The notes under the pieces were generated by a model that was given only the letters and a program-made list of their open reading frames with translations, did not search any database and was not told the DNA's origin. Position numbers and translations under genes: made by a program. From positions 88,910 to 152,909 of the forward strand of contig RPFO01001275.1 of the NCBI GenBank assembly GCA_009746045.1: a stretch of 64,000 nt of DNA, in the 5' to 3' direction. Shown piece after piece: positions 1 to 11,400 of the stretch (the first letter of the stretch is position 1; every line of letters begins with the position of its first letter). This DNA is from Mesostigma viride (Eukaryota; Streptophyta; Mesostigmatophyceae; Mesostigmatales; Mesostigmataceae).

Positions 1-154
1 CTAGGGGCGCCGACAGAGGGGGGAAGATCATCATGGCTAGACAATGGCTAGAGCGTGGCATCTCAGCAGAGAGCAGCTCTCTGCGTGGGCACAGCATAGC
101 TAAATAAAGCTAGGCATCATCTGGTGTGTGGCACATCGTAGGCACACATGTACA

Positions 155-1019
155 TCCTAAATACCAGCAAATTCCTTTTATTCGTTACCCTGATATTCAC
201 AGTCTCCTTTCCCACACAGCAAAATATGGTGTTTTTCTTAGTCAGTTACATCGTTTTTCTCGTCTTTGTTCTTATCGTGTCGATTTCATCACGACGCTTG
301 TTGAACTCTTGCATCGTTTGTTGGTCAAAGACTATGACCAAGACATTATGCTCCGTCAAGTCCGGTGTTTTTTGCAACGTCACCCACATCTGTTCGGTGC
401 TGCCCCTTGGCACAAGCTCTACAAACAGGTCGTGGATCGGCTGGATCGCGTAGTACATCTCCGCACATCTGAACCCTGTGGTGCCAGATCTCCTTTGTGG
501 CCGTTCCGAGCCTGGAACGGGATTCGTTGTCCACATCGTCGCGTCGCTGCAGCAACACGATGTTTTCTGGCATACGCGGGCTTTTGGTTCCCGCCGCACA
601 TTTGAAAGTGCTGTCCTCCGGCTTTTTGCCTTTGCACCGTGTGCAGTTCTTGGACGTTTGGAATAGTGGCATGGCTAACGTAATGACTGACTAGCTAGAC
701 CTTTTCAGTGGTTTCCCATTTGCGGGTATTTCCTCGTAAATGGTGGGAGAGCGATCGCAGCAATGGTGCTTACCGCTAGACACGCCCGGCCAGAGGCTCG
801 AAACACACGCCCTGATCAAGCAAGTTGTTTCCGGCCCCACCGTCTAGGTCATCTAGTCGCTCTACACGTAAGCCAGCCATAATTTCAATGCACAAGGCTA
901 CACATTTCCATCACCATTCATATTCATCATCCTCGAACACGCGGACAAGATAACGGCAGGCTCGAGCTACCATGGTCCGGATTCTCCCGATTTCTGGCCT
1001 GCGCTGGTTGCCGGTCTCC
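155..1019 (-). mobile_element. Inserted zinc-ribbon element, copy 1
   Basis: This block interrupts the HALF 3' UTR at ACATGTACAT. TGTACAT occurs on both sides and may be a 7-bp target duplication. On the minus strand it starts with a 5' UTR (about 1018-700) also found at the 5' end of HALF copy 2 (3717-3860). It then carries a short ORF and ends near an AATAAA-like motif. A second, plus-strand copy lies at 12575-13205. The type of element is not clear: the 3' end has no (TAAT)n tail. Confidence 0.5.
246..672 (-). pseudogene. Cys-rich zinc-ribbon-like ORF, frameshifted
   Basis: Reading from 672 downward, an ATG opens a Cys-rich peptide with a CTRC pair about 12 residues before a further Cys, then a downstream CRAC pair; this looks like a small zinc-binding domain. 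The frame is lost partway. A second overlapping frame (599-246) gives a plausible C-terminus ending in a Lys/Arg-rich tail. The plus-strand copy near 12.83-13.15 kb keeps the same Cys positions, so the domain was once conserved. I do not recognise a family. It could be an ORF of a LINE related to HALF, because the 5' UTR is shared, or a retroposed host gene. Confidence 0.4.
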
Positions 1020-1114
1020 TTGACGTGTACATGGTTATAATAATGGCTAAGGCATCGGCCGGTAGGGGGCCCATACTAGGCGTACATGTACAAGGCCACG
1101 GCTAGGCCTTACTA

Positions 1115-1288
1115 TTCTTCAAAGAACAGCTAGTAGAGGACATGGGGGGCCTAGGCCTCTCCGTGATTTGGAAGAAGATGATGGACAAGGCCAAGTGGGC
1201 CCAGGTCATAGAGGACAACGAGCCCCCCCCTGTGGGGAAGCGCCCGCGTGTGCAAACCCGTGGGAGGCACGCCAGACAGCTCCCCTAG
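1115..1288 (+). pseudogene. LINE ORF2 C-terminal remnant
   Basis: An open frame without a start codon runs from 1115 to a TAG at 1286-1288. Its Asp-x-x-x-Leu-Gly-Leu-Ser stretch followed by Asp-Lys-Ala-Lys-Trp resembles the extreme C-terminus of many LINE ORF2 proteins, where a short helix ends in an Asp-Arg-x-x-Trp type motif. It is followed by an untranslated tail and a (TAAT)n 3' end, as expected for the last part of a 5'-truncated LINE. The assignment rests on pattern memory, not alignment. Confidence 0.45.
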
Positions 1289-1540
1289 GGCAGCGTGCGG
1301 CTGCCTAGATAGATGATGTAGTTAGAATGCTGTTAGATAGATGTCGTAGGTAGCTGATGTAGATAGATTAGACCGGTGTTTGCACCCATCCATCCATCCA
1401 TCGGGGTTAATGCTCCGTGACTCCCCATGCAACGGGAGCACGAGTCTAATTAATTAATTAATTAATCGGGGTTAATGCTCCGTGACTCCCCAACGGGAGC
1501 ACGAGTCTAATTAATTAATTAATTAATTAATTAATTAATT
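1289..1540 (+). repeat. LINE 3' UTR with duplicated hairpin and (TAAT)n end
   Basis: This holds TAGATAGA-type and CATC microsatellites, then two tandem copies (1402-1466 and 1467-1540) of a unit that reads GGGGTTAATGCTCCGTGACT, then a CTCCC-loop-GGGAG hairpin, then (TAAT)n. The second unit has the canonical CAAC loop; the first has an extra ATG. The same 3' end occurs in minus orientation at 30.76-30.80 kb. Confidence 0.6.
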
Positions 1541-1680
1541 ACTATTCTACACTACTACTGCTGTATTCCCCTAAGCTGGGCTGTCTGGAGGTGCTGGGGC
1601 CCGGTCGTGTGCCAGGGCTTGTGGCCGACGTAGATTAATTAATTAATTATTAATTAGGAACATAACTCCGTCGGGAGTAT
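1541..1680 (-). repeat. HALF ORF1 3'-end fragment and tail
   Basis: Positions 1541-1633 are the reverse complement of the last codons of HALF ORF1 plus the start of its 3' UTR. An (ATTA)n run and the hairpin CTCCGTCGGGAG (about 1667-1676) follow. It is a heavily truncated copy. Confidence 0.55.
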
Positions 1681-1689
1681 GAAGGAGAC

Positions 1690-3712
1690 AACCAGCGCAG
1701 GCGAGCCACGAGCCACGAGGTAGCCATGGCTGACGGCGGAGCTCATAACTTTCACGTTTGAGCACCGAATTTAGCCGTGAATATCACAATCGATGCGTCT
1801 TTCTACGACGCACATGCTGATGTAATTTTCCGAAGCCATTACGCAATATACGATGAGCAAACGCCTCTCGACGCAACGCAGCCTGGCGGCTGCGCTCGGC
1901 AATGATAATACGTCTGCAGCTTCGGCTGCAGCTTCGCCCACCGGCCCAGATGGCAACGGTGACACTAGTCGTGCACTGGTGCTCGCCCAGCCTCCCGGGC
2001 TTGCCTCGCCAGATCTGCCTCGCCTGACCCCAAGCGCAGTCGCTCTGCTGAGCCGCCCTGGGAAGAGACCTCCTTTGACATCAACGCCTCCAGCTACTGG
2101 CTCCGCGGCCCAGGAGCCTTCATGGACGACGTGTTTTCCGGCAATCACGCCTCGCTCCTAACCCTGTACGTGCGTGTACCTCACGTCCCACAACCGCGGC
2201 CGCTGGCCTGGTAATGGCCAGCTTGTCGACCCCGCCGAGGCTCTCCCAGTCCTTCACCGCATGAGTCGCCCCAAGCTTCAACGCTTCGCCCTCTGCTCCC
2301 TTGTTGGACGCTCCGAATCCGCAATCTGGGCTTCCCCCCCGCCCCCCACCTTCCCCACCGGCCGAAGCCACCATCCGCACCCTCCGGCTCAAGGAAGCTT
2401 TCGAGCAGCACGTGACCCCTCTTGCCGCAGATGTGGCGGCACTTGGCGGCACGCTGGCTGCTGAGCTTCCCACCATCCCCACCGCCACCGCCACCCTCCT
2501 CGCCTCCACCCCCCCCCCCCTCCGCCTCCACCGACTCCATCACCGCCCAGCTCCGCGACATCGACCAGCGCCTCAAGGATAATGCAATCGCTATCGAGGT
2601 CTTGCAGAACACAGCAGGCCTCACCGCCCAGGCAGTGAAGGACATTGCCGCCATGCCAGCCCCGGCTGGCCTGGCCGGCGATGCTCCTCCCATCACGACC
2701 TGGGCGGACATGCTTAAGCAACATACCACCTCCACCACCTCCGCCGTCGCAGCCCAGCTCCAGCGGCAGACGCTTGACCTCCGCGAGGAGGCCGAGCTCG
2801 CCAAGCGCAGCCTCAACGTCATTGTCAAGAATCTCAAGATGGAGGAAGGTGAGAATTCCGAGAAGCTTGCGCGTGCTTTTGAGAGAGAAATCCTTGATCG
2901 CATGGGCCTTACTGGCCGGTGAGATCGAGCTGGCCGCCCACCGCCTTCCCCGCGCGCGGGGTAAGGCCGGGCCGCCCCCGCTCCTTCTCACCTTTAAGAC
3001 CCCGGCGGACAAGATTTCTTTTCTCAGACGCCGCAAGCGGCTCGAGAAGACTCTCTTCACCCTTGACGACGACTTGACCCTGGCACAGCAACAACGGCGA
3101 CGGGAGCTATGGCCGACCTACCTCCAGCTCCGGCAGACCAAGGCGGGCCAGCCGGTGTACTGGAAGGGGGCGGCCATCTACGTCGGCCACAAGCCCTGGC
3201 AAGCGACCCCCTCGACCACCGCGGCCCCAGCAACTCCAGCCCCAGCCTAGGGGAATACAGCAGTAGTGTAGAATAGTTAGACAGTGGCCTTGTACATGCC
3301 CGCCTATACTACAGGCACTATACCAGCTGAGGCCTAGCCTTTTTAGTCATGTACATGTGTGCCTATGATGAGCCACACTCCAGACGATGCCTAGTTTTAT
3401 TTAGTAATGCTGTGCCCATGCAGAGAGCTGCTCTCTGCTGAGATGCCACGCTCTAGTTTTGGTATAGCCATGATGATCTTCCCCCTCACAGGCATGCTCC
3501 CCCCTTACCCGGGCATAGCGTCTTGTTGTCTCTTTGATAGCGTGATAGACCATGAGGGTGCGGGTGCCCTGGTGCACCTAGAGCAGGGGTAGCTTACATT
3601 CCCACCAGGCTTGCATGAAGTAGCCTAGAATGTATTAAAAGCCATCTGCCCCTTCTCAGGGCTATGTGCTACATCTACTCCCAACGGAGTGATGTTGATA
3701 ATTAATTAATTA
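1690..3712 (+). mobile_element. HALF copy 1: ORF1-only LINE-like retroelement
   Basis: This is the most complete plus-strand copy, about 2 kb. The 5' end is near CCAGCGCAGG (1694). A leader of about 160 bp precedes ORF1 (1853-3250). The 3' UTR (3251-3696) ends in the hairpin ACTCC-CAAC-GGAGT followed by (TAAT)n at 3700-3712. No reverse transcriptase is present. The layout resembles mammalian HAL1 (half-LINE) elements, which keep ORF1 but lack ORF2. That it moves by target-primed reverse transcription is supported by the target-duplicated fragment at 45778-46030. Confidence 0.7.
1853..3250 (+). pseudogene. L1-ORF1p-like RNA-binding protein, HALF copy 1
   Basis: Translation starts at ATG 1853 with Met-Ser-Lys-Arg. 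The first frame stops at 2161 and the product continues in other frames, so this copy is broken. The C-terminal half is readable: Arg-Glu-Glu-Ala coiled coil (about 2780-2810), then an RRM-like segment beginning Leu-Asn-Val-Ile-Val-Lys-Asn, a basic AHRLPRARGKAG stretch, and a C-terminal domain with DDLTLAQQQRRRELWPTYLQ. This order (coiled coil, RRM, CTD) and the RRRELWP motif match L1 ORF1p (Transposase_22 family), a trimeric RNA chaperone that packages LINE RNA. The N-terminal domain is not recognised. Pro-rich runs (2330-2530) coincide with C homopolymers, where frame is lost. Confidence 0.7.
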
Positions 3713-4023
3713 ATTAACCAGCGCAGGCCGGCCAGAAATCGGGAGAATCCGGACCATGCCTGGTAGCTCGAGCCGCAGGCCTGCCGTTATCAGTCTTGTC
3801 CGCGTTTTCGAGTCGTTCAGGATGATGAATATGAATGGAGATGGAAATGTAAATGATGGAGAATGAAAAAGCCAACGCGAAATTCCGGCCACGAGGTAGC
3901 CATGGCTGTCGGAGCTCATAACTTTCACGTTTGAGCACCGAATTTAGCCGTGAATATCACTATCGCTTCGTCTTTCTAAGACGCACATGCTGATATAAGT
4001 TTCCGAATCTAAAACGCAATATA

Positions 4024-5398
4024 TGGCAAACAAACGCGCCTCGACGCAACGCAGCCTGGCGGCTGCGCTCGGCAATGAAAATACGTCTGCAGCTCAGGCT
4101 GCAGCTTCGCCATCAGGTCCGGCAGGCGGCGATTGACACTAGTCGTGCACTGGTGGTCGTCCAGCAACCTCCCGGGCTTAACGCCTCGCCATCTGCATCG
4201 CCTGACCCCAAGCGCACCCGCCCAGCCGACAACACAGGAGGATCTTCACGCCCCCCAGAACCGAGCTTTCGGCCCCGGCCTTTCAGGGTCGCAGATTACG
4301 ACTGGGCCAACCCGTCTCCCGGACCGATGCTATGGGCTGCATCTTCTTCGGGGATTACGCTTCGCTTTACGACCTGTGCCTCCATCTCCACGCCATCAAT
4401 CGCCTCCTCGCCGGGCCCGGACGGCGGCCGCTGGGCCAACATGTACCAGCTGTCCGGCTGCCCCCGCCCCCATCTCCAGCACGCCATCCTCAACTCCCTT
4501 CTCCAGCGCTCTGACGGCGAGATCTGGGCTCCATCCCTTTCCGCCCCCACCCTCCGCTCCAATGATCCTCACGGAAGCCTTCCAGCAGCACGTGACCCCC
4601 CTTGCTGCCGACGTAGCAGCAATCGGCGGCACGCTGACTGCTGAACTTCCTCAAATTTCCACCGCCGCCGCCTCCACCTCCGGCACTGCCATTTCCGCCT
4701 CCATGCACTGCCGACATCAAAGCCCAGCTCCTCGACCTCGACCAATTAACGCCTTCAAGCCACCGCCAACGCCCTTGAGAGCTTGCATGACACCGCCGGC
4801 CTCAACGCCCAAGCGGTGAAGGACATCGCCGCCCAGCCGGCGCCTGCTGGCTCGGCCGGCGATGCTCCCTCCACCTGGGCGGACTTGCTTAAGCAGCACA
4901 CCACCTCCACCACCTACACCATCTCGGCACAACTCAAGCAACAAGCCCTCGACCTTCGCGAGGAAGCCGACATCGCCCGGCGCAGCCACAATGTCATCGT
5001 CAAGCACTTCGACCAGCCGGCAGGTGAGACCTCCACGAGCCTTCTTGAGGCATTTAAGCGCGACATTTGTGCCCCCATCAGTGCTACTCACTGGTGAGCT
5101 GGACATGTCGGCTGTCCGCCTCCCCCGCGCGCGGGGGAAGGCTGGCCCGGCACCCGTGCTCCTCACCTTTAAGTACATGGCGGACAAGCTGTCGTTCCGC
5201 CGCAAGAAGCTCTCGGAGACTCGCTTCACGCTGGACGACGACTTGACCCTGGCCCAGCAACAGCGGCGACGCGAGCTATGGCCGACCTACCTCCAGCTCC
5301 GGCAGAGCGCACGGGGGAAGCCGGTATTACTACTACTGGAGGGGGGCGGTCATCCACGTTGACCACAAGCCCTGGCAGCCCCCTCCTGCCACCTCAGA
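4024..5398 (+). pseudogene. L1-ORF1p-like protein, HALF copy 2
   Basis: ATG at 4024 starts Met-Ala-Asn-Lys-Arg, parallel to the other copies, but a TGA interrupts at about 4134. The coiled-coil and RRM part is read at 4783-5097 (His-Asn-Val-Ile-Val-Lys replaces the Leu-Asn-Val-Ile-Val-Lys of copy 1). The CTD with DDLTLAQQQRRRELWPTYLQ lies at about 5235-5310 in another frame. The copy is more diverged than copies 1 and 3, and the final residues (Tyr-Trp-Lys-Gly) are disrupted by a TACTAC duplication. Confidence 0.65.
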
Positions 5399-5401
5399 CT
5401 A

Positions 5402-6195
5402 GGAATATATATTAAAAATATAATTACTTACAGCAGAGTGAAATCACTCAAACCAAAGCAAACGCCCAGCTATAAACCTATATACAGAGCCATGTCAAAG
5501 CTCTATACTACGATAAGACCAATGGAAACGCCTAACGGGAGGAACCTAATAGCCCTGCTGCACCGCAAAATCAGCCCGCGTACGGCGGAGCATGATGTCC
5601 GCCATGGCCCGAGTCAGCGCCACCGACAAGCGCTGACGCCAATATGACGTCCAGGTCCGCGCCGACCATGGGGCCCGCTGGCCCTCCAGGTCCAGCCGGT
5701 CCTCCCGGAGCCGGCAACACTCCTTGAAGAAGGCGGAGGTCAGGGGCCCCATGGCCCCAAACTCCTCCAGGACAAAGGGCACCACACGATGGTGCCCGAC
5801 GTCGCCGTAGGCCAGGAGCTTGGCCCGCTCCGCCCGGTCCGCCGTGTAACCTGCCGTGAGGGAGGCCCCAGCCACGTGGCTAAGAGCCAAGGGCCGCGCC
5901 ACCGAAACGTCAATAAGCAGATGCCGGCCACCCCCCTCAAAGTCCAGCACCACGATGTCAGGCCGGTGGTTGGGGGAATAGAAGGCAGCGCCATCCGCAT
6001 CCTCGGACCGGATGTTCGCGTGGGGGAAAACCGACCGAATCATGGCGAGCACCACCGTCAGGAGGACAGTGTGCAAATACAAATACCAATTCTGATTCTG
6101 TTGGCCCCCCATGCAGGCAAGGTAGTGAGTCCCCGTGGGATCCAGCGGCTGCCCACAGCTACCACAAGGCCGCCCGGCCGGAACAAGAGGCTGCG
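5402..6195 (-). mobile_element. RLE non-LTR retroelement A1, 5'-truncated
   Basis: This is nearly identical to 8427-9220 of element A2. It contains the 3' UTR and the last about 210 codons (stop near 5546) and is cut off at the 5' side at 6195. GGAATATATATT occurs at both ends (5402 and 6196), which is the target repeat. The encoded piece holds the CCHC finger and RLE nuclease; the reverse transcriptase is missing. The 5' truncation is typical of target-primed reverse transcription. Confidence 0.85.
5546..6195 (-). pseudogene. RLE retroelement ORF, C-terminal part only
   Basis: The readable product has the CGSCGQ...H...C zinc finger, then HRPDIVVLD and LLIDVSV, the restriction-like endonuclease core, then the conserved C-terminus. 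The upstream Met-Asn-Ile-Tyr residues come from the target sequence, not from the element. Without RT this copy cannot be autonomous. Confidence 0.8.
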
Positions 6196-8425
6196 GGGAA
6201 TATATATTCATTGAGAATGATAGATTACGGAGGTGAGATAGGCATGCAACATAAGGAAAAACCCGATAACTGGGAGAATAACCCTGAAGAAATTAATAGT
6301 AATCCGGCGACACAGACATCCAAGGATCACGCCAGCGGCACAAGGTACAACTAACTATACATCACAAAACTACACGCAGCAACAGCGCTGCCGGCCCACC
6401 ATGCAGGCCTGGAAGGGATCTAGACCGCATGGGTCGCGACAAAGTCGGCCCGGGTGCGGCGGAATAACACATCAGCCACGGTGCGACATCAGTGACAGGC
6501 GCTGCCGCCAATACGAGGACCACGTGCGGGCCGACCACGGGGCGGTCTGACCCTCGAGGTCGAGGCGGTCTTCACGGCGCTGGCAGCACTCGTGGAAAAA
6601 CTCCGCTGTCTTGGGGCCCATGGCCCCGAACTCCTCAAGGACAAAGGGGATGACCCGGTGGGGCCCGCCACATTGCCGTAGGAGGCAAACTTGTCGCGCT
6701 CAGCCACAGCGGCAGCAGCGCCGGCATCCACAGCCGCCCGGAGGATGTGGCGACCGGAAAGCGGCCGAGCCACGGAGACATCGATGAGCAGGTGGCAACC
6801 CTGCCCGTCGTAGTCAAGCACGGTAATGTCGGGGCGGTGGTTGGGTGAGTAGAGGGCGGCCCCATCCGCGTCCTCGCACTTGATGGTGGAGTGGGGAAAG
6901 ACCGACCGAACCATGGCACACACCACCCGGAGGAGAGCGGTATGGAGATAGAGGAACCAGTTCTGGTTCTGCTGGCCACCCATGCACGCGATGTAGTGCG
7001 TCCCAGTAGTATCCAGAGCAAGCCCGCAGCTGCCGCAGGACGCACCCGCCGTGATGAGAGGTTGCGGGGCAAAGAGCTGGTGGCGGAGAGCGATGGCGTA
7101 AAGGGCCGGAACCAGCGTGAACAAAGGGCTCATGGGGAGGGCGCGCAGGAATGCGGACCCCACGCTCCCCTCAAGGGAAACGGAGTGAAGCCAAGCCTTC
7201 CCCTGATCGTTCAAGCTCGCATGCAGACCCATCCAGTCGGCACAGTGTAGTATACCCGCGTAGGTCTTTTGTTGTTTTTCATGAACGCAGGCAGGGAAGA
7301 CACTAGGACTGACGACAGTGGACACGCCGGGCGTGCCCCGGGGCAGGCGACGGTGGACGGCCTGAGCGGGGCGGACGAGGTCGCAAGCCTGCTGGATCTC
7401 GAGGTTACGGAATCCTGCACAGCCTGCACAAAGGGGAAGGGGGATGGGGTGACCAAGTCGGGAATGGCGCTGACGGCGCTGGGGACCAACCGGCGGATCT
7501 CCGCCCAGGCCTGAGCAACAGAGCCAAGGAAGGCGGCGGGGGCGAGGCGGGCGGCGCGGGTGAGCCCACACCCGCCCATGCGGCAGGGGAGGGTGGCCAA
7601 GCGCATGGAGTGAGCTGGCAGGCTAGGGCCGGGGAGGAGCACCTGCAAGGCGGCCTGAATGCGCTCCTCATGGCCTTCCGCGGCAAGCCGCACCAAGTGG
7701 GGGCCGGGAGCGCCACGGAGCCAGTGAACCACCCGCGGGTGGGCGCAAAACCACAGGAGGAGCCCTTTGGTCTGGGGGTCCTTGAGGCGCGCCCAAGTCT
7801 CGAGGACATGGGTGCGCTGTTCCACGGTGGCCTGGAGCTCCTCTTCGACGTAGGCAGGGTCACCCACAGGGACGCCCAGGCACGAGAAACCACGCGCCCT
7901 TGCCAATGCCCCCGGCGGGATAGCCGCGGGGAAGCCAGAGCAGTCCCCCTGGGGCGAAAAGACTGCACACTTGGGGAGGGTGAGGCGAAGGTTGATGGCC
8001 GCCATGGCCACTTCAAGGGCAGCCAGGGCGGCAATTACCACAGCGTCGGCCGGGCCAAGGGCATAGATATCGTCCATATAGGCGAGGAGCACGACATCCG
8101 GGTGCGCAGCGTGGACACCTTGGAGAGCCTTGTGCAGCGGGGCAGACAGGTAAAAGGGGCCGAGGGGGTCACCTTGCTGGGTTCCCGTGCGGGAAGCGAT
8201 GTCGGCGAACGTCCCATCCTCCATGAGGAAGGAGAGTTGAGTGGGTTCGCCGTAGCAGGCTGCTGTCCACGCAAGAAGGTCAGGGAACGCCTCGCCGACG
8301 GCCTCAAAGATGCTAGCCTTGGTGACAGCATTGAACGCATTGTGGCAATCCACCTTCAGCGCCACATGGGTCGGATGCGTCTCGAGGTAGGCCTGAACTG
8401 TGTGCACGATGATGTCGCTTTTTAG
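6196..8425 (-). mobile_element. RLE non-LTR retroelement B, 5'-truncated
   Basis: This is a second subfamily between two A copies, bounded on both sides by GGAATATATATT (6196 and 8427). The 3' UTR (6208-6419) is unrelated in sequence to that of A, but the proteins are clearly homologous. The 5' end is truncated just upstream of RT motif A. Confidence 0.85.
6420..8425 (-). pseudogene. RT-RLE polyprotein of element B, frameshifted
   Basis: From high to low coordinates: RT motif A KVDCHNAFN (about 8340), motif B GTQQGDPLGP (about 8170), catalytic YMDD (about 8080), thumb region with LLLWFCAHPRVVHWL, then the CCHC finger (about 7000-7060), and the RLE core with HRPDITVLD and LLIDVSVARP (about 6770-6850). 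TAG at 6420-6422 ends the ORF. At least two frame changes occur (near 7500 and 6660). The family uses RLE to nick target DNA and RT to copy its RNA at the nick. This copy is dead by truncation and frameshift. Confidence 0.85.
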
Positions 8426-11400
8426 GAATATATATTAAAAATATAATTACTTACAGCAGAGTGAAATCACTCAAACCAAAGCAAACGCCCAGCTATAAAC
8501 CTATATACAGAGCCATGTCAAAGCTCTATACTACGATAAGACCAATGGAAACGCCTAACGGGAGGAACCTAATAGCCCTGCTGCACCGCAAAATCAGCCC
8601 GCGTACGGCGGAGCATGATGTCAGCCATGGCCCGAGTCAGCGCCACCGACAAGCGCTGACGCCAATATGACGTCCAGGTCCGCGCCGACCATGGGGCCCG
8701 CTGGCCCTCCAGGTCCAGCCGGTCCTCCCGGAGCCGGCAACACTCCTTGAAGAAGGCGGAGGTCAGGGGCCCCATGGCCCCAAACTCCTCCAGGACAAAG
8801 GGCACCACACGATGGTGCCCGACGTCGCCGTAGGCCAGGAGCTTGGCCCGCTCCGCCCGGTCCGCCGTGTAACCTGCCGTGAGGGAGGCCCCAGCCACGT
8901 GGCTAAGAGCCAAGGGCCGCGCCACCGAAACGTCAATAAGCAGATGCCGGCCACCCCCCTCAAAGTCCAGCACCACGATGTCAGGCCGGTGGTTGGGGGA
9001 ATAGAAGGCAGCGCCATCCGCATCCTCGGACCGGATGTTCGCGTGGGGGAAAACCGACCGAATCATGGCGAGCACCACCGTCAGGAGGACAGTGTGCAAA
9101 TACAAATACCAATTCTGATTCTGTTGGCCCCCCATGCAGGCAAGGTAGTGAGTCCCCGTGGGATCCAGCGGCTGCCCACAGCTACCACAAGGCCGCCCGG
9201 CCGGAACAAGAGGCTGCGGGGCAAATAGCTGGTGCCGGAGCGCCACCGAGTAGTGGCTGGGAGCCAAGGCGAATGGGGGGGCCATGGGAAGAGCACGAAG
9301 GTACGCCGAGCCCACACTCCGCAAGGAAAGCGAGAACAGCCACGCACGTCCCTGGGCGTTGAGGTCCGCGAAAAGAGCAATCCAATCAGCCGTGTGCAGA
9401 ATACCCGCGTAGGTTTTCTGGTGTTTATCGATGACGCGAGCAGGGAATGCGGCGGGAGATTGAACGGAGGCGACCGAGGGAGTGCCGCGAGGGAGGTGGC
9501 GCTGTACCGCCTGAGCGGCACGGACGGGAGAACAGGCCTGCTGGATCTCAGCATAGGCCTCCTGGATGGCGGTGACGAAGGGCAAAGGGCTGCTGGGGTC
9601 CAGGAGGTCAGGCGCTGCCGTTGCCAAAAGGGGCAGGAGCCGGCAGCTTTCCGCCCACGACTGAGCGACGGAGCCCAAAAATGCTGCTGGGGCCAGCCGG
9701 GCGGCACGAGTCAGACCGCAGCCACCCATCCGTGCAGGCAGGGAGGCAATGCGAATAGCATGTGGCGGGAGGTCGGGGCCCGGGACCAGCTGCGCCAAGG
9801 CCGACTGGATGCGTTCGTCGTGGCCCTCGGCGGCCAGCCGGACCTGAGCCGGAAGAGCGCCCCGGAGCCAGTGAACGACGCGAGGGTGAGCGCAAAACCA
9901 CAGAAGCAGACCCTTGGTCTGCGAATCATGAAGGCGCGCAATCAAGGGCAGTACCTCAGTGCGTGCCTCGAGGGCGGCCCGCAGAGCATCGATGACAAAC
10001 GCGGGGTCGCCAACCGGAACGCCGAGGACATCCAACCCATGGAGGCGCTCGTCCCGGCCCAAGAGCTGGGGCGGAAAGCCGGAGCAATCACCTTGGGGCG
10101 AGTACACCGCGCACTTGGCCAGGGTCAACTGGAGGTTGATGTCGGCCACCGCGGTCTGCAGTGCCAGCAGAGCCGCGGTGGTGTCCGGCACAGGGCCCAG
10201 AAGGTAGATATCATCCAAGTAGGCCTGAATAGCGACCGCCGGGTGGGCAGCATGGACCGCTTGGAGGCAACCCTGGAGGGGGGCGGCAAAGTACAGGGGT
10301 CCCAGGGGGTCCCCTTGCTGGGTGCCCGACCGCGACAGCAGGCCGCCGCGAGTGCCGTCCTCCATGATGTGAACCAGTTGGCCGGGCTGGCCGTAGCACA
10401 CGGCTGTCCAAGCGTACAAGTCCTCGAAGGACTCCATGACGGCCGCAAACATGCTGGCGCGGGACAGACTGTTGAACGCGTTGTGGCAGTCGACCTTGAC
10501 GACAGCGTGGGTGGGGTGGGCCTCGAGGTAGGCCTGCACCGAATGGATGAGGATATCCGCCCCGCCTGGAGTCGTCACCCCCAGCTGGGCCGCCACCGAG
10601 GTCTCACCCGCTGCGAGGGGCGGGCAGAAAAAGGCACGGAGCTCGGGCGCCTTTTGGCGGCAGATCACTTTGCCCACGAGCTTGCGGAGCACCTCACCGC
10701 AGGCGATCGGGCGCACCTTGCCCTCGGGGGGGGCAAGACACCCTTGAGCAGAGCGAGGAGGCGAGCGCCCGCTAACCACTCGCGCGCAGCGGGAGGAACG
10801 CGACCAGCCGCCAGGTCAATGAGGGTGTCAAAGAGAATGTCCTCGCCCCCATGCCCCACCAGGACCTCCAAGTGCTCGTAGCGCCAGCCCGACGGCCCGG
10901 TAGAGGAAGCCCGCGGGACCGCACGCATCACCTCCAGGAAGCAGTCGCGGTCCAGCCGGAGGGGGGCCGGCAGGGGGTCCGGCACGGGCAGCTGGAATCC
11001 GGGCTCCGCAGGGTGAAGAGCCTCCAAGGCCGCCAGGGTAGCCGCATTGGCGGGGGCCAGCTTGGCCATTTCCAAGCGGGTCATGGCCCGGCTGAGCTGC
11101 CCCTCGCGGACGAGGCGGATGACGTCGGCGGCCACCCGCTCGAAGTTGACCTCCCCCGACAGCCGGGCCGTGCGCGGGGGCGGCACGCCAAACAGCCCCT
11201 CCCAGTCCCCCTGCAGAAAGCGTCGGCAACGGGCAATAACCGCACCCTGGAGGCCGCGCACACCACGCCCGAGAGGGGTGAGGAGCAGGCGGGGGGTCAC
11301 CATGTGCAGTTTAAAGCCCAGCGGGTCGTCCGGAGCGGCGTGCATGCGCCGGAGAGAAACGATTGCACATTGCGCGAAAAGGCTACGCGCGCGGTGGGGG

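Larger units (their letters stand above)
1..1114 (-). mobile_element. HALF-family 3' UTR, split by an insertion
   Basis: Positions 1-154 and 1020-1114 are two parts of one minus-oriented 3' UTR of the HALF retroelement. They match the uninterrupted versions near 25.9-26.1 kb and 35.1-35.3 kb, which share the AGAGAGCAGCTCTCTGC palindrome and repeated ACATGTACAT motifs. The two parts are separated by an 865-bp insertion. No coding capacity is seen in the UTR itself. The element continues to the left of the window. Confidence 0.7.

Noticed and set aside
9232..10881. Plus-strand 549-codon frame opposite RLE element A2
   Set aside because: It is a shadow of the minus-strand RT-RLE ORF in GC-rich sequence; the minus frame carries the RT and nuclease motifs.
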